Source: an uncultured Oscillospiraceae bacterium (GTDB taxonomy: Bacteria > Bacillota > Clostridia > Oscillospirales > Oscillospiraceae). From it: a DNA stretch of 6,078 bases. Below the pieces are notes generated by a model. The model was given only the letters and a program-made list of their open reading frames with translations, did not search any database and was not told the origin of the DNA. Shown piece by piece: positions 1 through 5,691 of the stretch. Position 1 is the first letter of the stretch, and each line of letters begins with the position of its first letter. Both the position numbers and the translations under genes were made by a program. The stretch covers positions 1-6,078 of the forward strand of contig CALWXI010000024.1 of the NCBI GenBank assembly GCA_944385455.1. The letters are read 5' to 3'.

Positions 1-510
1 GATCAGTACCTGTCCATGCTGGAGCGGTGCACGCAGATCACCGGCGATGCCGAGGCTTACCGGGAAAACGGCGAGGCGGTCCGGCAGCAGGTGGAGGAGG
101 CCGTGGCCCGGGCAGACGGCAGCGGGCCCAGCGTGCTGTACATCCGGGTGTCCGGCTCCGGCTGCAAGGTGAAAAGCAGCCGGGACAACGTATTGGGTGA
201 GATGCTGGCAGCCATGGGCTGTGTGAATATTGCCGACCGGGAGGATTCCCTGCTGGAGCAGCTGAGCATGGAGGTGATCCTGGCCGAGGACCCGGATTAC
301 GTGTTTCTGGTGTACCAGAGCGCGGACCCCGCGGTGGCCGAGGCGGTGGCGGATGAGATGCTGCGGTCCGATCCGGCCTGGTGGACGCTGCGGGCCGTGC
401 GGGAGGGGCGGTGCCATGTGATGGACCAGAAGCTTTATAATTTGAAGCCGAATGCACGGTGGGGGCAAGCCTATGAACAACTGGCGGATATCCTGTACCC
501 GGCTGCGTGA
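1..510 (+). CDS. ABC transporter substrate-binding protein, BtuF/FecB type (3' part only)
   Basis: The frame is open from the first base, so the gene starts outside the window; 169 residues, about the C-terminal half, are visible. This is the C-terminal lobe of a periplasmic-binding-protein fold of the FecB/BtuF class (PF01497), which in Gram-positives is a membrane-anchored lipoprotein that captures iron-siderophore, heme or corrinoid and delivers it to a FecCD permease. Seen in the sequence: a long helix rich in Glu, Arg and Ala near nt 50-115 (the inter-lobe helix typical of the family), then a beta strand (VLYIRV, nt 136-153). Next come the family pattern of a Gly/Asn-containing turn and EQLSMEVILAEDPDYVFLVY (nt 256-315), and the late motif DPAWWTLRAVREGRCHVMD. 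The C-terminal NARWGQAYEQLADILYP is also typical. The stop lies inside the next gene, which encodes the cognate permease. The ligand cannot be read from this half; iron-siderophore, heme and cobalamin/cobinamide all remain possible. Confidence 0.88.
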   Translation, partial: DQYLSMLERCTQITGDAEAYRENGEAVRQQVEEAVARADGSGPSVLYIRVSGSGCKVKSSRDNVLGEMLAAMGCVNIADREDSLLEQLSMEVILAEDPDYVFLVYQSADPAVAEAVADEMLRSDPAWWTLRAVREGRCHVMDQKLYNLKPNARWGQAYEQLADILYPAA

Positions 511-1498
511 CCGCCCGGTGAGAGCGGCGGCGGTACTGGCGGTGCTCACAGCGGCGCTGGCGCTGGCCAGCTTGTGCCTGGGCGCGGTGGAGCTGTCCCC
601 GGCGCAGGTGCTGGAGGCGCTGCGGCAGGGGGACTCCGGCAGCGTGGCGGCGCGGGTGATGCTCTACTCCCGTCTGCCCCGCACCTGCGGCAGCCTGCTG
701 ACGGGAGCCGCGCTGGCGGTGGCGGGGGTCCTCGTCCAGACGGTGCTGGCAAACCCTCTGGCAGCCCCGCACATCATCGGCGTCAACTCCGGGGCTGGGC
801 TGGGCGTGACGCTGTGCTGCGCCGTGGCGCCGGCGGCCGCCCTCCAGCCGCTGGCCGCCTTTGCCGGGGCCATGGCCGGCGTGCTGCTGGTACTGCTGTT
901 CGCGGAGATGACGGGTGCGTCCCGGATCACGCTGGTGCTTGCGGGCGTGGCCATCTCCAGCATCTTCGGCGCGCTTACCGACGCGGTGCTCACGGTATTT
1001 CCAGACGCGCTGACTGGCTATTCCGATTTCCGCATGGGCGGACTGTCCGGCATCACCTCCATGGGCCGTCTGGCGCCGGCCGCCGGGATGATCGCGGTGA
1101 GCCTGGCGGCGGTGGTGGCGCTCTCCGGCCTTCTGGACATCCTGGCCCTGGGACCGGAAACGGCCCAAAGCCTGGGGGTGTCGGTGCGTCCGGTCCGGCT
1201 GGCTTTCCTTGCCCTGGCGGCGGCGCTGGCGGGAGCCGCGGTGAGCGTGTGCGGCCTGGTGGGCTTTGTGGGATTGCTGGTTCCCCATGCCATGCGGCGG
1301 CTGGTGGGGGAGGAGAGCCGTCCGCTGGTGCTCTGCGCGGCGCTGGGGGGCGCGTCCCTCATGACGCTGTGCGACCTGCTGGCCCGGCTGGCGGCCGCCC
1401 CCTTTGAACTGCCGGTAGGCACAGTCCTGAGCGTGGTGGGCGGGCCCTTTTTTCTGTATCTTCTGATCCGTCAGCGAGGAGGCAGGACCCATGATTGA
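473..1498 (+). CDS. FecCD/BtuC-family ABC transporter permease
   Basis: A membrane-embedded permease of 341 residues, the normal size for the FecCD family (PF01032), which works as a homodimer moving iron-siderophore, heme or corrinoid inward. A basic N-terminus is followed by about ten hydrophobic segments, the first near residues 18-38. Family motifs seen: RLPR (67-70), NPLAAPHIIGVNSGA (94-108), LGPETAQSLGV (226-236, the cytoplasmic coupling-helix region) and GFVGLLVPHAMRRLVG (264-279), with a final hydrophobic helix near the C-terminus. I chose the ATG at 473. A more upstream in-frame ATG at 452 adds only MHGGGKP and lies deep in the preceding gene. The 473 start has only a weak G-rich site (461-465), and the gene overlaps the binding-protein gene by 38 nt, which suggests translational coupling. 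An in-frame GTG at 518, 7 nt beyond the upstream stop, is a possible alternative start but has no visible ribosome binding site. Substrate is not determinable. Confidence 0.93.
   Translation: MNNWRISCTRLRDRPVRAAAVLAVLTAALALASLCLGAVELSPAQVLEALRQGDSGSVAARVMLYSRLPRTCGSLLTGAALAVAGVLVQTVLANPLAAPHIIGVNSGAGLGVTLCCAVAPAAALQPLAAFAGAMAGVLLVLLFAEMTGASRITLVLAGVAISSIFGALTDAVLTVFPDALTGYSDFRMGGLSGITSMGRLAPAAGMIAVSLAAVVALSGLLDILALGPETAQSLGVSVRPVRLAFLALAAALAGAAVSVCGLVGFVGLLVPHAMRRLVGEESRPLVLCAALGGASLMTLCDLLARLAAAPFELPVGTVLSVVGGPFFLYLLIRQRGGRTHD
1476..1482 (+). promoter_or_regulatory. Ribosome binding site of the ATPase gene
   Basis: GAGGAGG, a near-perfect Shine-Dalgarno sequence, lies 8 nt before the ATG at 1491 and inside the end of the permease gene. 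It fixes the start of the ATPase even though that start overlaps the permease stop by 8 nt. Confidence 0.8.
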
Positions 1499-2267
1499 AC
1501 TGTGCGGTGTGCGGGCCGGCTATCACAAAAGGATGGTGCTCCGGGGCATCGACCTGACCTTCCGGCCAGGCGAGGTGCTGGTGCTGGTGGGGCCAAACGG
1601 CTGCGGGAAGAGCACGCTCCTGCGCACGGCTCTGGGGCTGATGCCGTGCTGGGGGGGACAGATACGGTATGACGGTGTGCCGCTGGAGAGCCTGACGCCC
1701 CGCCAGGTCGCCCGCCAGGCCGCGTTCCTTTCCCAGAGCCGTATGGTTCCCAGCATCACCGCCCGCCGCATGGTGCTCCACGGCCGTTTTCCCCATCTGT
1801 CCTACCCCCGGCACTACCGGGCGGAGGATTACCGGGCTGTCTGGGAGGCACTGGAGGAGGCGGGAGCCGCCGGACTGGCGGACCGGCCCGTCACGGAGCT
1901 CAGCGGCGGCCAGCGGCAGATGGTGTATTTGGCCATGGCCATCGCCCAGCAGACTCCCGCGATCCTGATGGACGAGCCCACCACGTTTCTGGACATCGCC
2001 CACCAGCTGGGGGTCATGCGTCTGGCCCGCCGCCTGGCCGGAAAGGGAAAAGCGGTGGTGATGGTGCTCCACGATCTGCCCCTGGCGCTGGCTGGCGGGC
2101 ACCGGCTGGCGGTTTTGTCGGACGGGGCGCTGGTCCGCACCGGAACGCCGGAGGAGATCTACCAAAGCGGCGTGCTGGAGACGGTGTTCGGCGTCCGGCA
2201 GGGCCGGGCCCAAACAGCTGACGGCTGGCAGTATTACTGCCGGTCTTTGGAGAAGGAGGACATATGA
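1491..2267 (+). CDS. FecE/BtuD-family ABC transporter ATP-binding protein
   Basis: The cytoplasmic ATPase (258 residues, full length) that powers the permease encoded immediately upstream. All nucleotide-binding elements are present in order: an A-loop aromatic residue (Y11), Walker A GPNGCGKST (34-42), Q-loop glutamine Q82 (AFLSQS), signature LSGGQRQM (137-144), Walker B AILMDE (157-162) with catalytic E162, D-loop FLD (166-168) and switch histidine H194 (VLHDL). The segment after the Q-loop, TARRMVLHGRFPHL, is the typical FecE/BtuD version (usually V..GR.PH). The C-terminal region carries the usual GTPEEI turn (near residue 218) of metal-chelate importers. The start overlaps the permease stop by 8 nt and the stop overlaps the cysG-like start by 4 nt (ATGA), so the gene is in the middle of a coupled operon. 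No key residue is missing. Confidence 0.96.
   Translation: MIELCGVRAGYHKRMVLRGIDLTFRPGEVLVLVGPNGCGKSTLLRTALGLMPCWGGQIRYDGVPLESLTPRQVARQAAFLSQSRMVPSITARRMVLHGRFPHLSYPRHYRAEDYRAVWEALEEAGAAGLADRPVTELSGGQRQMVYLAMAIAQQTPAILMDEPTTFLDIAHQLGVMRLARRLAGKGKAVVMVLHDLPLALAGGHRLAVLSDGALVRTGTPEEIYQSGVLETVFGVRQGRAQTADGWQYYCRSLEKEDI
2253..2259 (+). promoter_or_regulatory. Ribosome binding site of the cysG-like gene
   Basis: AAGGAGG lies inside the last codons of the ATPase gene, with a short 4-nt spacer to the ATG at 2264. With the ATGA overlap this indicates coupled translation of the siroheme/precorrin enzyme with the transporter ATPase. Confidence 0.75.
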
Positions 2268-3583
2268 AGCCCTGGTTTCCCTTTTTTGTCCGGCTGGACG
2301 GCGCGGCGGGACTGCTGGTGGGCGGCGGCAGGGTGGCGCTGCGCAAAGCGGAGAAGCTGCTGCCCTACGGTCCGCGGCTGACCGTGGTGGCGCCGGAGTT
2401 CTGCCCGGAGCTGATCCGACTGGCGGAGGACGCCGGGCTGGAGCTGCTGCCCAGAGCGTTCTCCGAGACGGATCTGGACGCCTCCCCGGCTTTTGTGATC
2501 GCCGCTGCGGGCGATGAGGCGATGGACCGCCGGATCGCCGCGCTCTGCCGGCAAAGGGGCATCCTGGTCAATGCGGCGGACACTCCCGAGGCCTGCGGGT
2601 TCCTCTTTCCGGCACTGGTGCAGCGGGGAAGGCTTTCTGTGGGAATCTCCACCGGCGGCGCCAGCCCCACTGCCGCCGTCTGGCTCAAGGAGCAGATCGA
2701 ACGGCTGCTGCCGCCGGATTTTGCCGGGGCGCTGGACCGGTTGGCGGGCCGCCGGGAGAAGGTGCGGGCGGGATGCGCGGAGGAGGCTGAGCGGGCGCAA
2801 CGGTTCCGCGAAGAATTTGCCCGGGAACTGGCCGGCAGCGCGGGCCGTGTGGTGCTGGTGGGAGCGGGCTGCGGGAAGGCGGACCTCATCACCGTGCGGG
2901 GGCTGCGGCTTTTGCGGCGGTGCCGCGCGGTGGTGTACGACGATCTCATTGATCCGGCCCTGCTGGACGAGGCGCCCGCCGGCGCTGAGCGGATCTATAT
3001 GGGCAAGCGCAGCGGCAGGCAGGCGGCTTCACAGGAGGAGATCAGCCGCCTGCTGGTGGAGCTGGCCCGGGAGGGCGGACTGGTGGTGCGGCTGAAGGGC
3101 GGCGATCCGTTTGTGTTCGGCCGGGGCGGTGAGGAGGCGCTGGCCCTGCAGCAGGCGGGCATCCCCTTTGAAGTGGTGCCGGGCATCTCATCGGCCATCG
3201 CGGTCCCGGCGGAAGCGGGCATCCCGGTGACCCACCGTGCTCTGAGCCGATCCGTCCACATCATGACGGCCCATACCGCTCCGGGCAGCCAGCCGGAGTT
3301 CAGCCGCTGCGCGGCGCTGGACGGGACGCTGGTGTTCCTGATGGGGGTCCAGCGCCTTCCGCAGATTGCGGAAGGACTGATACGCGGCGGGATGCCGCCG
3401 GAGACCCCGGCGGCGGTGGTCAGCGGAGGGAACGCCGCCCGCCCTGCCGCGGTGCGGGCGCCGCTTTCCCGCATCGCAGAAGCCGCCCGGCAGGCGGAGA
3501 TCACAGCTCCTGCAGTCATTGTGGTGGGAGAGACCGCGGCCATGGATCTGACGTTTCGTCCGGACGGGGACGATGCGCTGTGA
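2264..3583 (+). CDS. cysG: CysG-like fusion: precorrin-2 dehydrogenase + uroporphyrinogen-III C-methyltransferase
   Basis: A 439-residue bifunctional cytoplasmic enzyme. The C-terminal domain should use two S-adenosylmethionine to methylate uroporphyrinogen III to precorrin-2. The N-terminal domain should use NAD to oxidise this to sirohydrochlorin, possibly also inserting Fe for siroheme. The N-terminal domain (about 1-190) has the Rossmann motif VGGGRVALRKAEKLL (19-33), D106 in NAADTPEACGFLFP (the position of the proposed general base, E. coli D105 by my alignment) and ISTGGASP (128-135). The methyltransferase domain (about 194-430) has VVLVGAG (196-202), VVYDDLID (223-230, catalytic-type D226), MGKRSG (246-251, K248), VVRLKGGDPFVFGRGGEE (274-291), VVPGISSA (304-311), GIPVTHR (319-325) and FLMGV (358-362). 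It matches E. coli CysG (457 residues) with a constant 22-residue offset in this domain; the difference lies in a shorter linker. The oddity is that the usual GAGPGD loop is GAGCGK (200-205), changing a SAM-loop Pro and Asp. The gene is last in the transporter operon. It is homologous in architecture to cysG; many clostridial annotations would label it cobA-type. Confidence 0.92.
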   Translation: MKPWFPFFVRLDGAAGLLVGGGRVALRKAEKLLPYGPRLTVVAPEFCPELIRLAEDAGLELLPRAFSETDLDASPAFVIAAAGDEAMDRRIAALCRQRGILVNAADTPEACGFLFPALVQRGRLSVGISTGGASPTAAVWLKEQIERLLPPDFAGALDRLAGRREKVRAGCAEEAERAQRFREEFARELAGSAGRVVLVGAGCGKADLITVRGLRLLRRCRAVVYDDLIDPALLDEAPAGAERIYMGKRSGRQAASQEEISRLLVELAREGGLVVRLKGGDPFVFGRGGEEALALQQAGIPFEVVPGISSAIAVPAEAGIPVTHRALSRSVHIMTAHTAPGSQPEFSRCAALDGTLVFLMGVQRLPQIAEGLIRGGMPPETPAAVVSGGNAARPAAVRAPLSRIAEAARQAEITAPAVIVVGETAAMDLTFRPDGDDAL

Positions 3584-3635
3584 CGCAACAGGGGGACCCC
3601 CTGCCGATTCGGCAGGGGGTCCCCCTGTTGCGTCA
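3581..3635. terminator. Perfect 55-nt palindrome, probable bidirectional terminator between convergent genes
   Basis: The left arm begins TGACGCAACAGGGGGACCCC and the right arm ends GGGGTCCCCCTGTTGCGTCA. The two halves are exact reverse complements for 27 bases around a single central T at 3608; an RNA loop would use about 3 nt, giving roughly 26 stem pairs. The first three bases are the stop codon of the cysG-like gene. Each arm also contains its own near-palindrome, CAGGGGG-N-CCCCCTG (3589-3603 and 3613-3627), so alternative double-hairpin or cruciform forms are possible. Its place between two converging operons argues for a transcription end point serving both strands. There is no U-tract on either side (TGAAAAGCC follows on the plus strand; CAGCGCATC follows on the minus strand), so it is not a canonical intrinsic terminator and could instead be a dispersed repeat or an mRNA 3'-end protecting stem. 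Confidence 0.7.
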
Positions 3636-3716
3636 TGAAAAGCCGGGACTGGAGAGGAGAACTCGGAGAGAAGGAGAGGAAATGCCTGCAAGGCCGGCGC
3701 GGCACATGCCGGAAGC
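3636..3716. other. Rest of the convergent intergenic region, purine-rich
   Basis: 81 nt between the palindrome and the stop of the minus-strand lipoprotein gene. Bases 3648-3682 are almost all purine on the plus strand, including GGAGAGGAGA and AAGGAGAGGAAA. A short imperfect hairpin is possible further on (CCGGC at 3693-3697 with GCCGG at 3708-3712). I see no promoter or credible gene here. An ATG at 3682 follows an SD-like AAGGAG but opens a frame that is only the shadow of the opposite-strand gene. Confidence 0.5.
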
Positions 3717-4979
3717 TCATGAGGGAGTTCCTGCGGCTTCGCCGGCCCGCGGCCTGCGATCGCCGGGCTGTGCGCCGTCCGGGGCGGTATCCGGCTGTCC
3801 GCCGCCCTTGCCGCCGGGAGCCCCGCCGCGGGCGCCCATCTGGCCGAGGCTTGCCTCTGAACCGTCGTTGGTGGTGACATCGCCGCCGTTATGGGCGTAG
3901 GTGCCGTCGCAGTCCAGGGCGGTATCGCCGCTGCCGTTGCAGGTGAGGTCCAGAGTGCCGCCGTTGATGGTCAGGTCGCCGTTGGAGTCGATGCTGTCGC
4001 CGCCGGACACAATGGTGAGGGCGCCGCCGTTGATGGTGATGAAGCTGTCAGAGCTGGAGCCGAGGGAATCCTGGCGCCCGCCGAACCCCTCGAAGCCGGA
4101 GCTGTCCGCCCCGCCGGCGGCGTTGAGGCCGCCGTCGATCTGAAGAGCGCCCTGGGCACTGACGGCGTCCCCCTGAGCCGAGATGATAAAGCTGCCGTCG
4201 GCAATGTAGAGGGCGCCCAGGGAGAGATCGTCGGCGTTTTCGCTGTGGATGCCGTCCTTGCCGGAGGTGATGGAGAAGGTTCCGCCGGCAATGGCGATGC
4301 CGTCCTTGCCGGAGAGGCCGTGGCTGGCGGCGGTGATGGTATAACTGCCGCCGGTGATGGTCAGTTCGTCCTTGGACACCACGCCGTGGCCCGCCTGGGC
4401 GTTGATGGTCAGGCTGCCGGAGCCGTTGAGGGTCAGATCCGTTTTGGCAAAGACCACGGCGTCGATGTTGCTGTCGTCGATGGCTGTATAGGTTCCGCCG
4501 TTGGACAGGGTGTTCTCCGTTCCGTCCGCCAGGGTGAGGAATACCTTGTCCGCCTCCAGCGCATAGATGGCGGCGGAGGTGCTGCTGGTGATGTCCGCTC
4601 CGCTGAGGACCAGCTGTACTTTGTCGGTGTCGCCGGCGTCCACCACGATCTGGCCGTCGGTGAGGGTGCCGGAGAGAAGGTATACGCCTTCTGCTCCGAT
4701 GGTGATCTGTCCGCCGTCCACGGTGACTGCGGCGGAATCACAGGCCGCGCTGTCTCCGCTGAGCTGGATGGTGACGGCCTCGCTTTCATCGTAGGTGCCC
4801 GCCAGGTCCCGGTCGCTGAACAGGGAAGCGGCGTCAATGGCGGATATGACAGTGACGGTCTCGGCGGTTGTGTCCTCCCCGGCGGCCGGGTCTGCCTCGG
4901 AGGCCTGCGCGCCGCAGCCGGTGAGAAGCAGCAGGGCGCACAAAAGCATCGCGGCGAATTTCTGGGGTGTGGATCTCAT
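3717..4979 (-). CDS. Secreted lipoprotein with Cthe_2159-like carbohydrate-binding beta-helix domain
   Basis: 420 residues. The start is the ATG at 4979, because AAAAGGAG lies 9 nt upstream of it; earlier in-frame ATGs at 5015 and 4988 sit before or against that site. Residues 1-22 are a lipoprotein signal: basic start, hydrophobic stretch AMLLCALLLL, lipobox LTGC with lipidated C22. An acidic, Thr/Ala-rich linker (24-42) follows. Residues 65-375 are beta-helix-like, with rungs of the form LTINGG-x-L-x-I-x-S-x-x-D-x-I. Examples are LTITGGSYTI (206-215), IAIAGGTFSI (228-237), ITINGGALTI (314-323) and LTINGGTLDL (336-345), with asparagine and aspartate at the turns. This matches the carbohydrate-binding family (PF14262, DUF4353) typified by Clostridium thermocellum Cthe_2159, reported to bind cellulose and pectic acid-type polymers and Ca. 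The tail (379-420) is Gly/Pro-rich and low-complexity, ending in a basic RRPRAGE stretch. It is the third gene of the VTC-DUF4956 operon, 16 nt after the DUF4956 stop. The ligand here is unknown; the location is the outer face of the membrane or the cell wall. Confidence 0.87.
   Translation of the reverse strand: MRSTPQKFAAMLLCALLLLTGCGAQASEADPAAGEDTTAETVTVISAIDAASLFSDRDLAGTYDESEAVTIQLSGDSAACDSAAVTVDGGQITIGAEGVYLLSGTLTDGQIVVDAGDTDKVQLVLSGADITSSTSAAIYALEADKVFLTLADGTENTLSNGGTYTAIDDSNIDAVVFAKTDLTLNGSGSLTINAQAGHGVVSKDELTITGGSYTITAASHGLSGKDGIAIAGGTFSITSGKDGIHSENADDLSLGALYIADGSFIISAQGDAVSAQGALQIDGGLNAAGGADSSGFEGFGGRQDSLGSSSDSFITINGGALTIVSGGDSIDSNGDLTINGGTLDLTCNGSGDTALDCDGTYAHNGGDVTTNDGSEASLGQMGARGGAPGGKGGGQPDTAPDGAQPGDRRPRAGEAAGTPS
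4248..4314 (-). repeat. 19-bp exact direct repeat marking one beta-helix rung
   Basis: GATGCCGTCCTTGCCGGAG (plus-strand reading) occurs at 4248-4266 and again at 4296-4314, 48 nt or 16 codons apart. On the coding strand it encodes SGKDGI twice (residues 223-228 and 239-244). This fits duplication of a single beta-helix rung in the lipoprotein gene. A looser repeat, GCCGCCGTTGATGGT at 3957-3971 and 4023-4037 (66 nt, 22 codons), marks the rungs beginning LTINGG and ITINGG. Confidence 0.75.
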
Positions 4980-4988
4980 GATGATCAT

Positions 4989-4996
4989 CTCCTTTT
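4989..4996 (-). promoter_or_regulatory. Ribosome binding site deciding the lipoprotein start
   Basis: AAAAGGAG on the minus strand lies 9 nt before the ATG at 4979. Its first A (4996) is also the last base of the DUF4956 stop codon (TGA, 4998-4996). The good spacing to 4979, against zero spacing to the ATG at 4988, supports the shorter protein that begins directly with the lipoprotein signal. Confidence 0.8.
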
Positions 4997-5691
4997 CAGA
5001 GGGTGGCCGCGGCACTGTCCTGATGGCCCAGAGAGATCTCCAGGTTCCCGTTGCGCAGCCGCAGCTGGTCGATGAGGTGCTTTTCCTGGGCTGGATTTTT
5101 CAGTGTCAGGTCGTAGGTGAGCTTGAACAGACTGCCCATGTTGGTGGTCTTTACCTGAGTGAGGGCATACCGGCGGGTGTACTGGGCCAGAATGGGATCG
5201 AAGACCCCGGCGTAGTCCAGATCCTCCGGAATGGTGATGTGAAGGGTGCGTTCCTTGGTATTGCCCGCCCCGGGGCGAAGCGTGACTCCGTTGTAGAGCA
5301 TCATGGCTCCGCCCAGGATCAAAGTGAAGAGGAGACCGTAGCCCAGGTAGCCCATACCGATGATGAGGCCGGTCCCCATGGCCACGAACAGTGCCCCGAT
5401 CTCCCGGGCGGAGCCGGGGGCGGAGCGGAAGCGCACCAGATTGAAGGCGCCGGCCACCGCCACGCCGGTACCCACGCTGCCATTGACCATCAGGATGACC
5501 ACGCACACCACGGCGGGCAAAATGGCCAGGGTGACGGTCAGGCTCCGGCTGAAGCGGGAACGCCATACCGTCATGGCGCACAGCAGCAGGCCCAATGCCA
5601 GGGACGTGCCCACGCACAGGAGGAACTGGACGGGAGCGATGGGATCGGCCGCAGCGCTGTCGAACAAGCCGCGGAAAAAGGCGTCAGGCAT
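4996..5691 (-). CDS. DUF4956 family integral membrane protein
   Basis: 231 residues, the usual size for DUF4956 (PF16316). Four hydrophobic segments are visible at about 21-41, 51-69, 98-114 and 116-134. Between segments 2 and 3 is the highly conserved family motif GAFNLVRFRSAPGSAREIG (81-99), rich in arginine and resembling the G-x-x-R-F-R-T loop of MgtC/YhiD-like proteins. The remainder (about 146-222) is a soluble alpha/beta domain (RTLHITIPEDLDYAGVF ... LRNGNLEISLG) that probably folds as a ferredoxin/ACT-like unit facing the cytoplasm. The biochemical function is not established. The gene starts within the end of the VTC-domain gene (8-nt overlap) and is followed after 16 nt by the beta-helix lipoprotein, so the three are probably co-expressed. 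By analogy with yeast VTC, where a small membrane subunit accompanies the polymerase domain, it may serve as membrane partner or conduit; this is inference. Confidence 0.88.
   Translation of the reverse strand: MPDAFFRGLFDSAAADPIAPVQFLLCVGTSLALGLLLCAMTVWRSRFSRSLTVTLAILPAVVCVVILMVNGSVGTGVAVAGAFNLVRFRSAPGSAREIGALFVAMGTGLIIGMGYLGYGLLFTLILGGAMMLYNGVTLRPGAGNTKERTLHITIPEDLDYAGVFDPILAQYTRRYALTQVKTTNMGSLFKLTYDLTLKNPAQEKHLIDQLRLRNGNLEISLGHQDSAAATL

Noticed and set aside
38..1492. 484-codon open frame on the minus strand opposite the transporter genes
   Set aside because: It is Arg/Gln/His/Pro-rich with no family motif, and it lies opposite two well-supported genes; long antisense frames are expected in such GC-rich DNA.
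3581..3635. The palindrome as an attachment site or an insertion-sequence terminal repeat
   Set aside because: There is no transposase, integrase or flanking target duplication in view, and a gene-end position between convergent operons fits termination better.
3682..3900. Small plus-strand frame with an SD-like AAGGAG 5 nt before its ATG
   Set aside because: Most of it is antisense to the 3' end of the lipoprotein gene, its composition (Pro/Ala/Arg) is that of a shadow frame, and there is no recognisable domain. The SD-like motif sits in a general purine tract.
3891..5075. 394-codon open frame on the plus strand opposite the lipoprotein gene
   Set aside because: Its Gly/Ala/Val-rich repetitive translation is the mirror of the beta-helix repeat codons. 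The minus frame has a lipoprotein signal, a ribosome binding site and family motifs.
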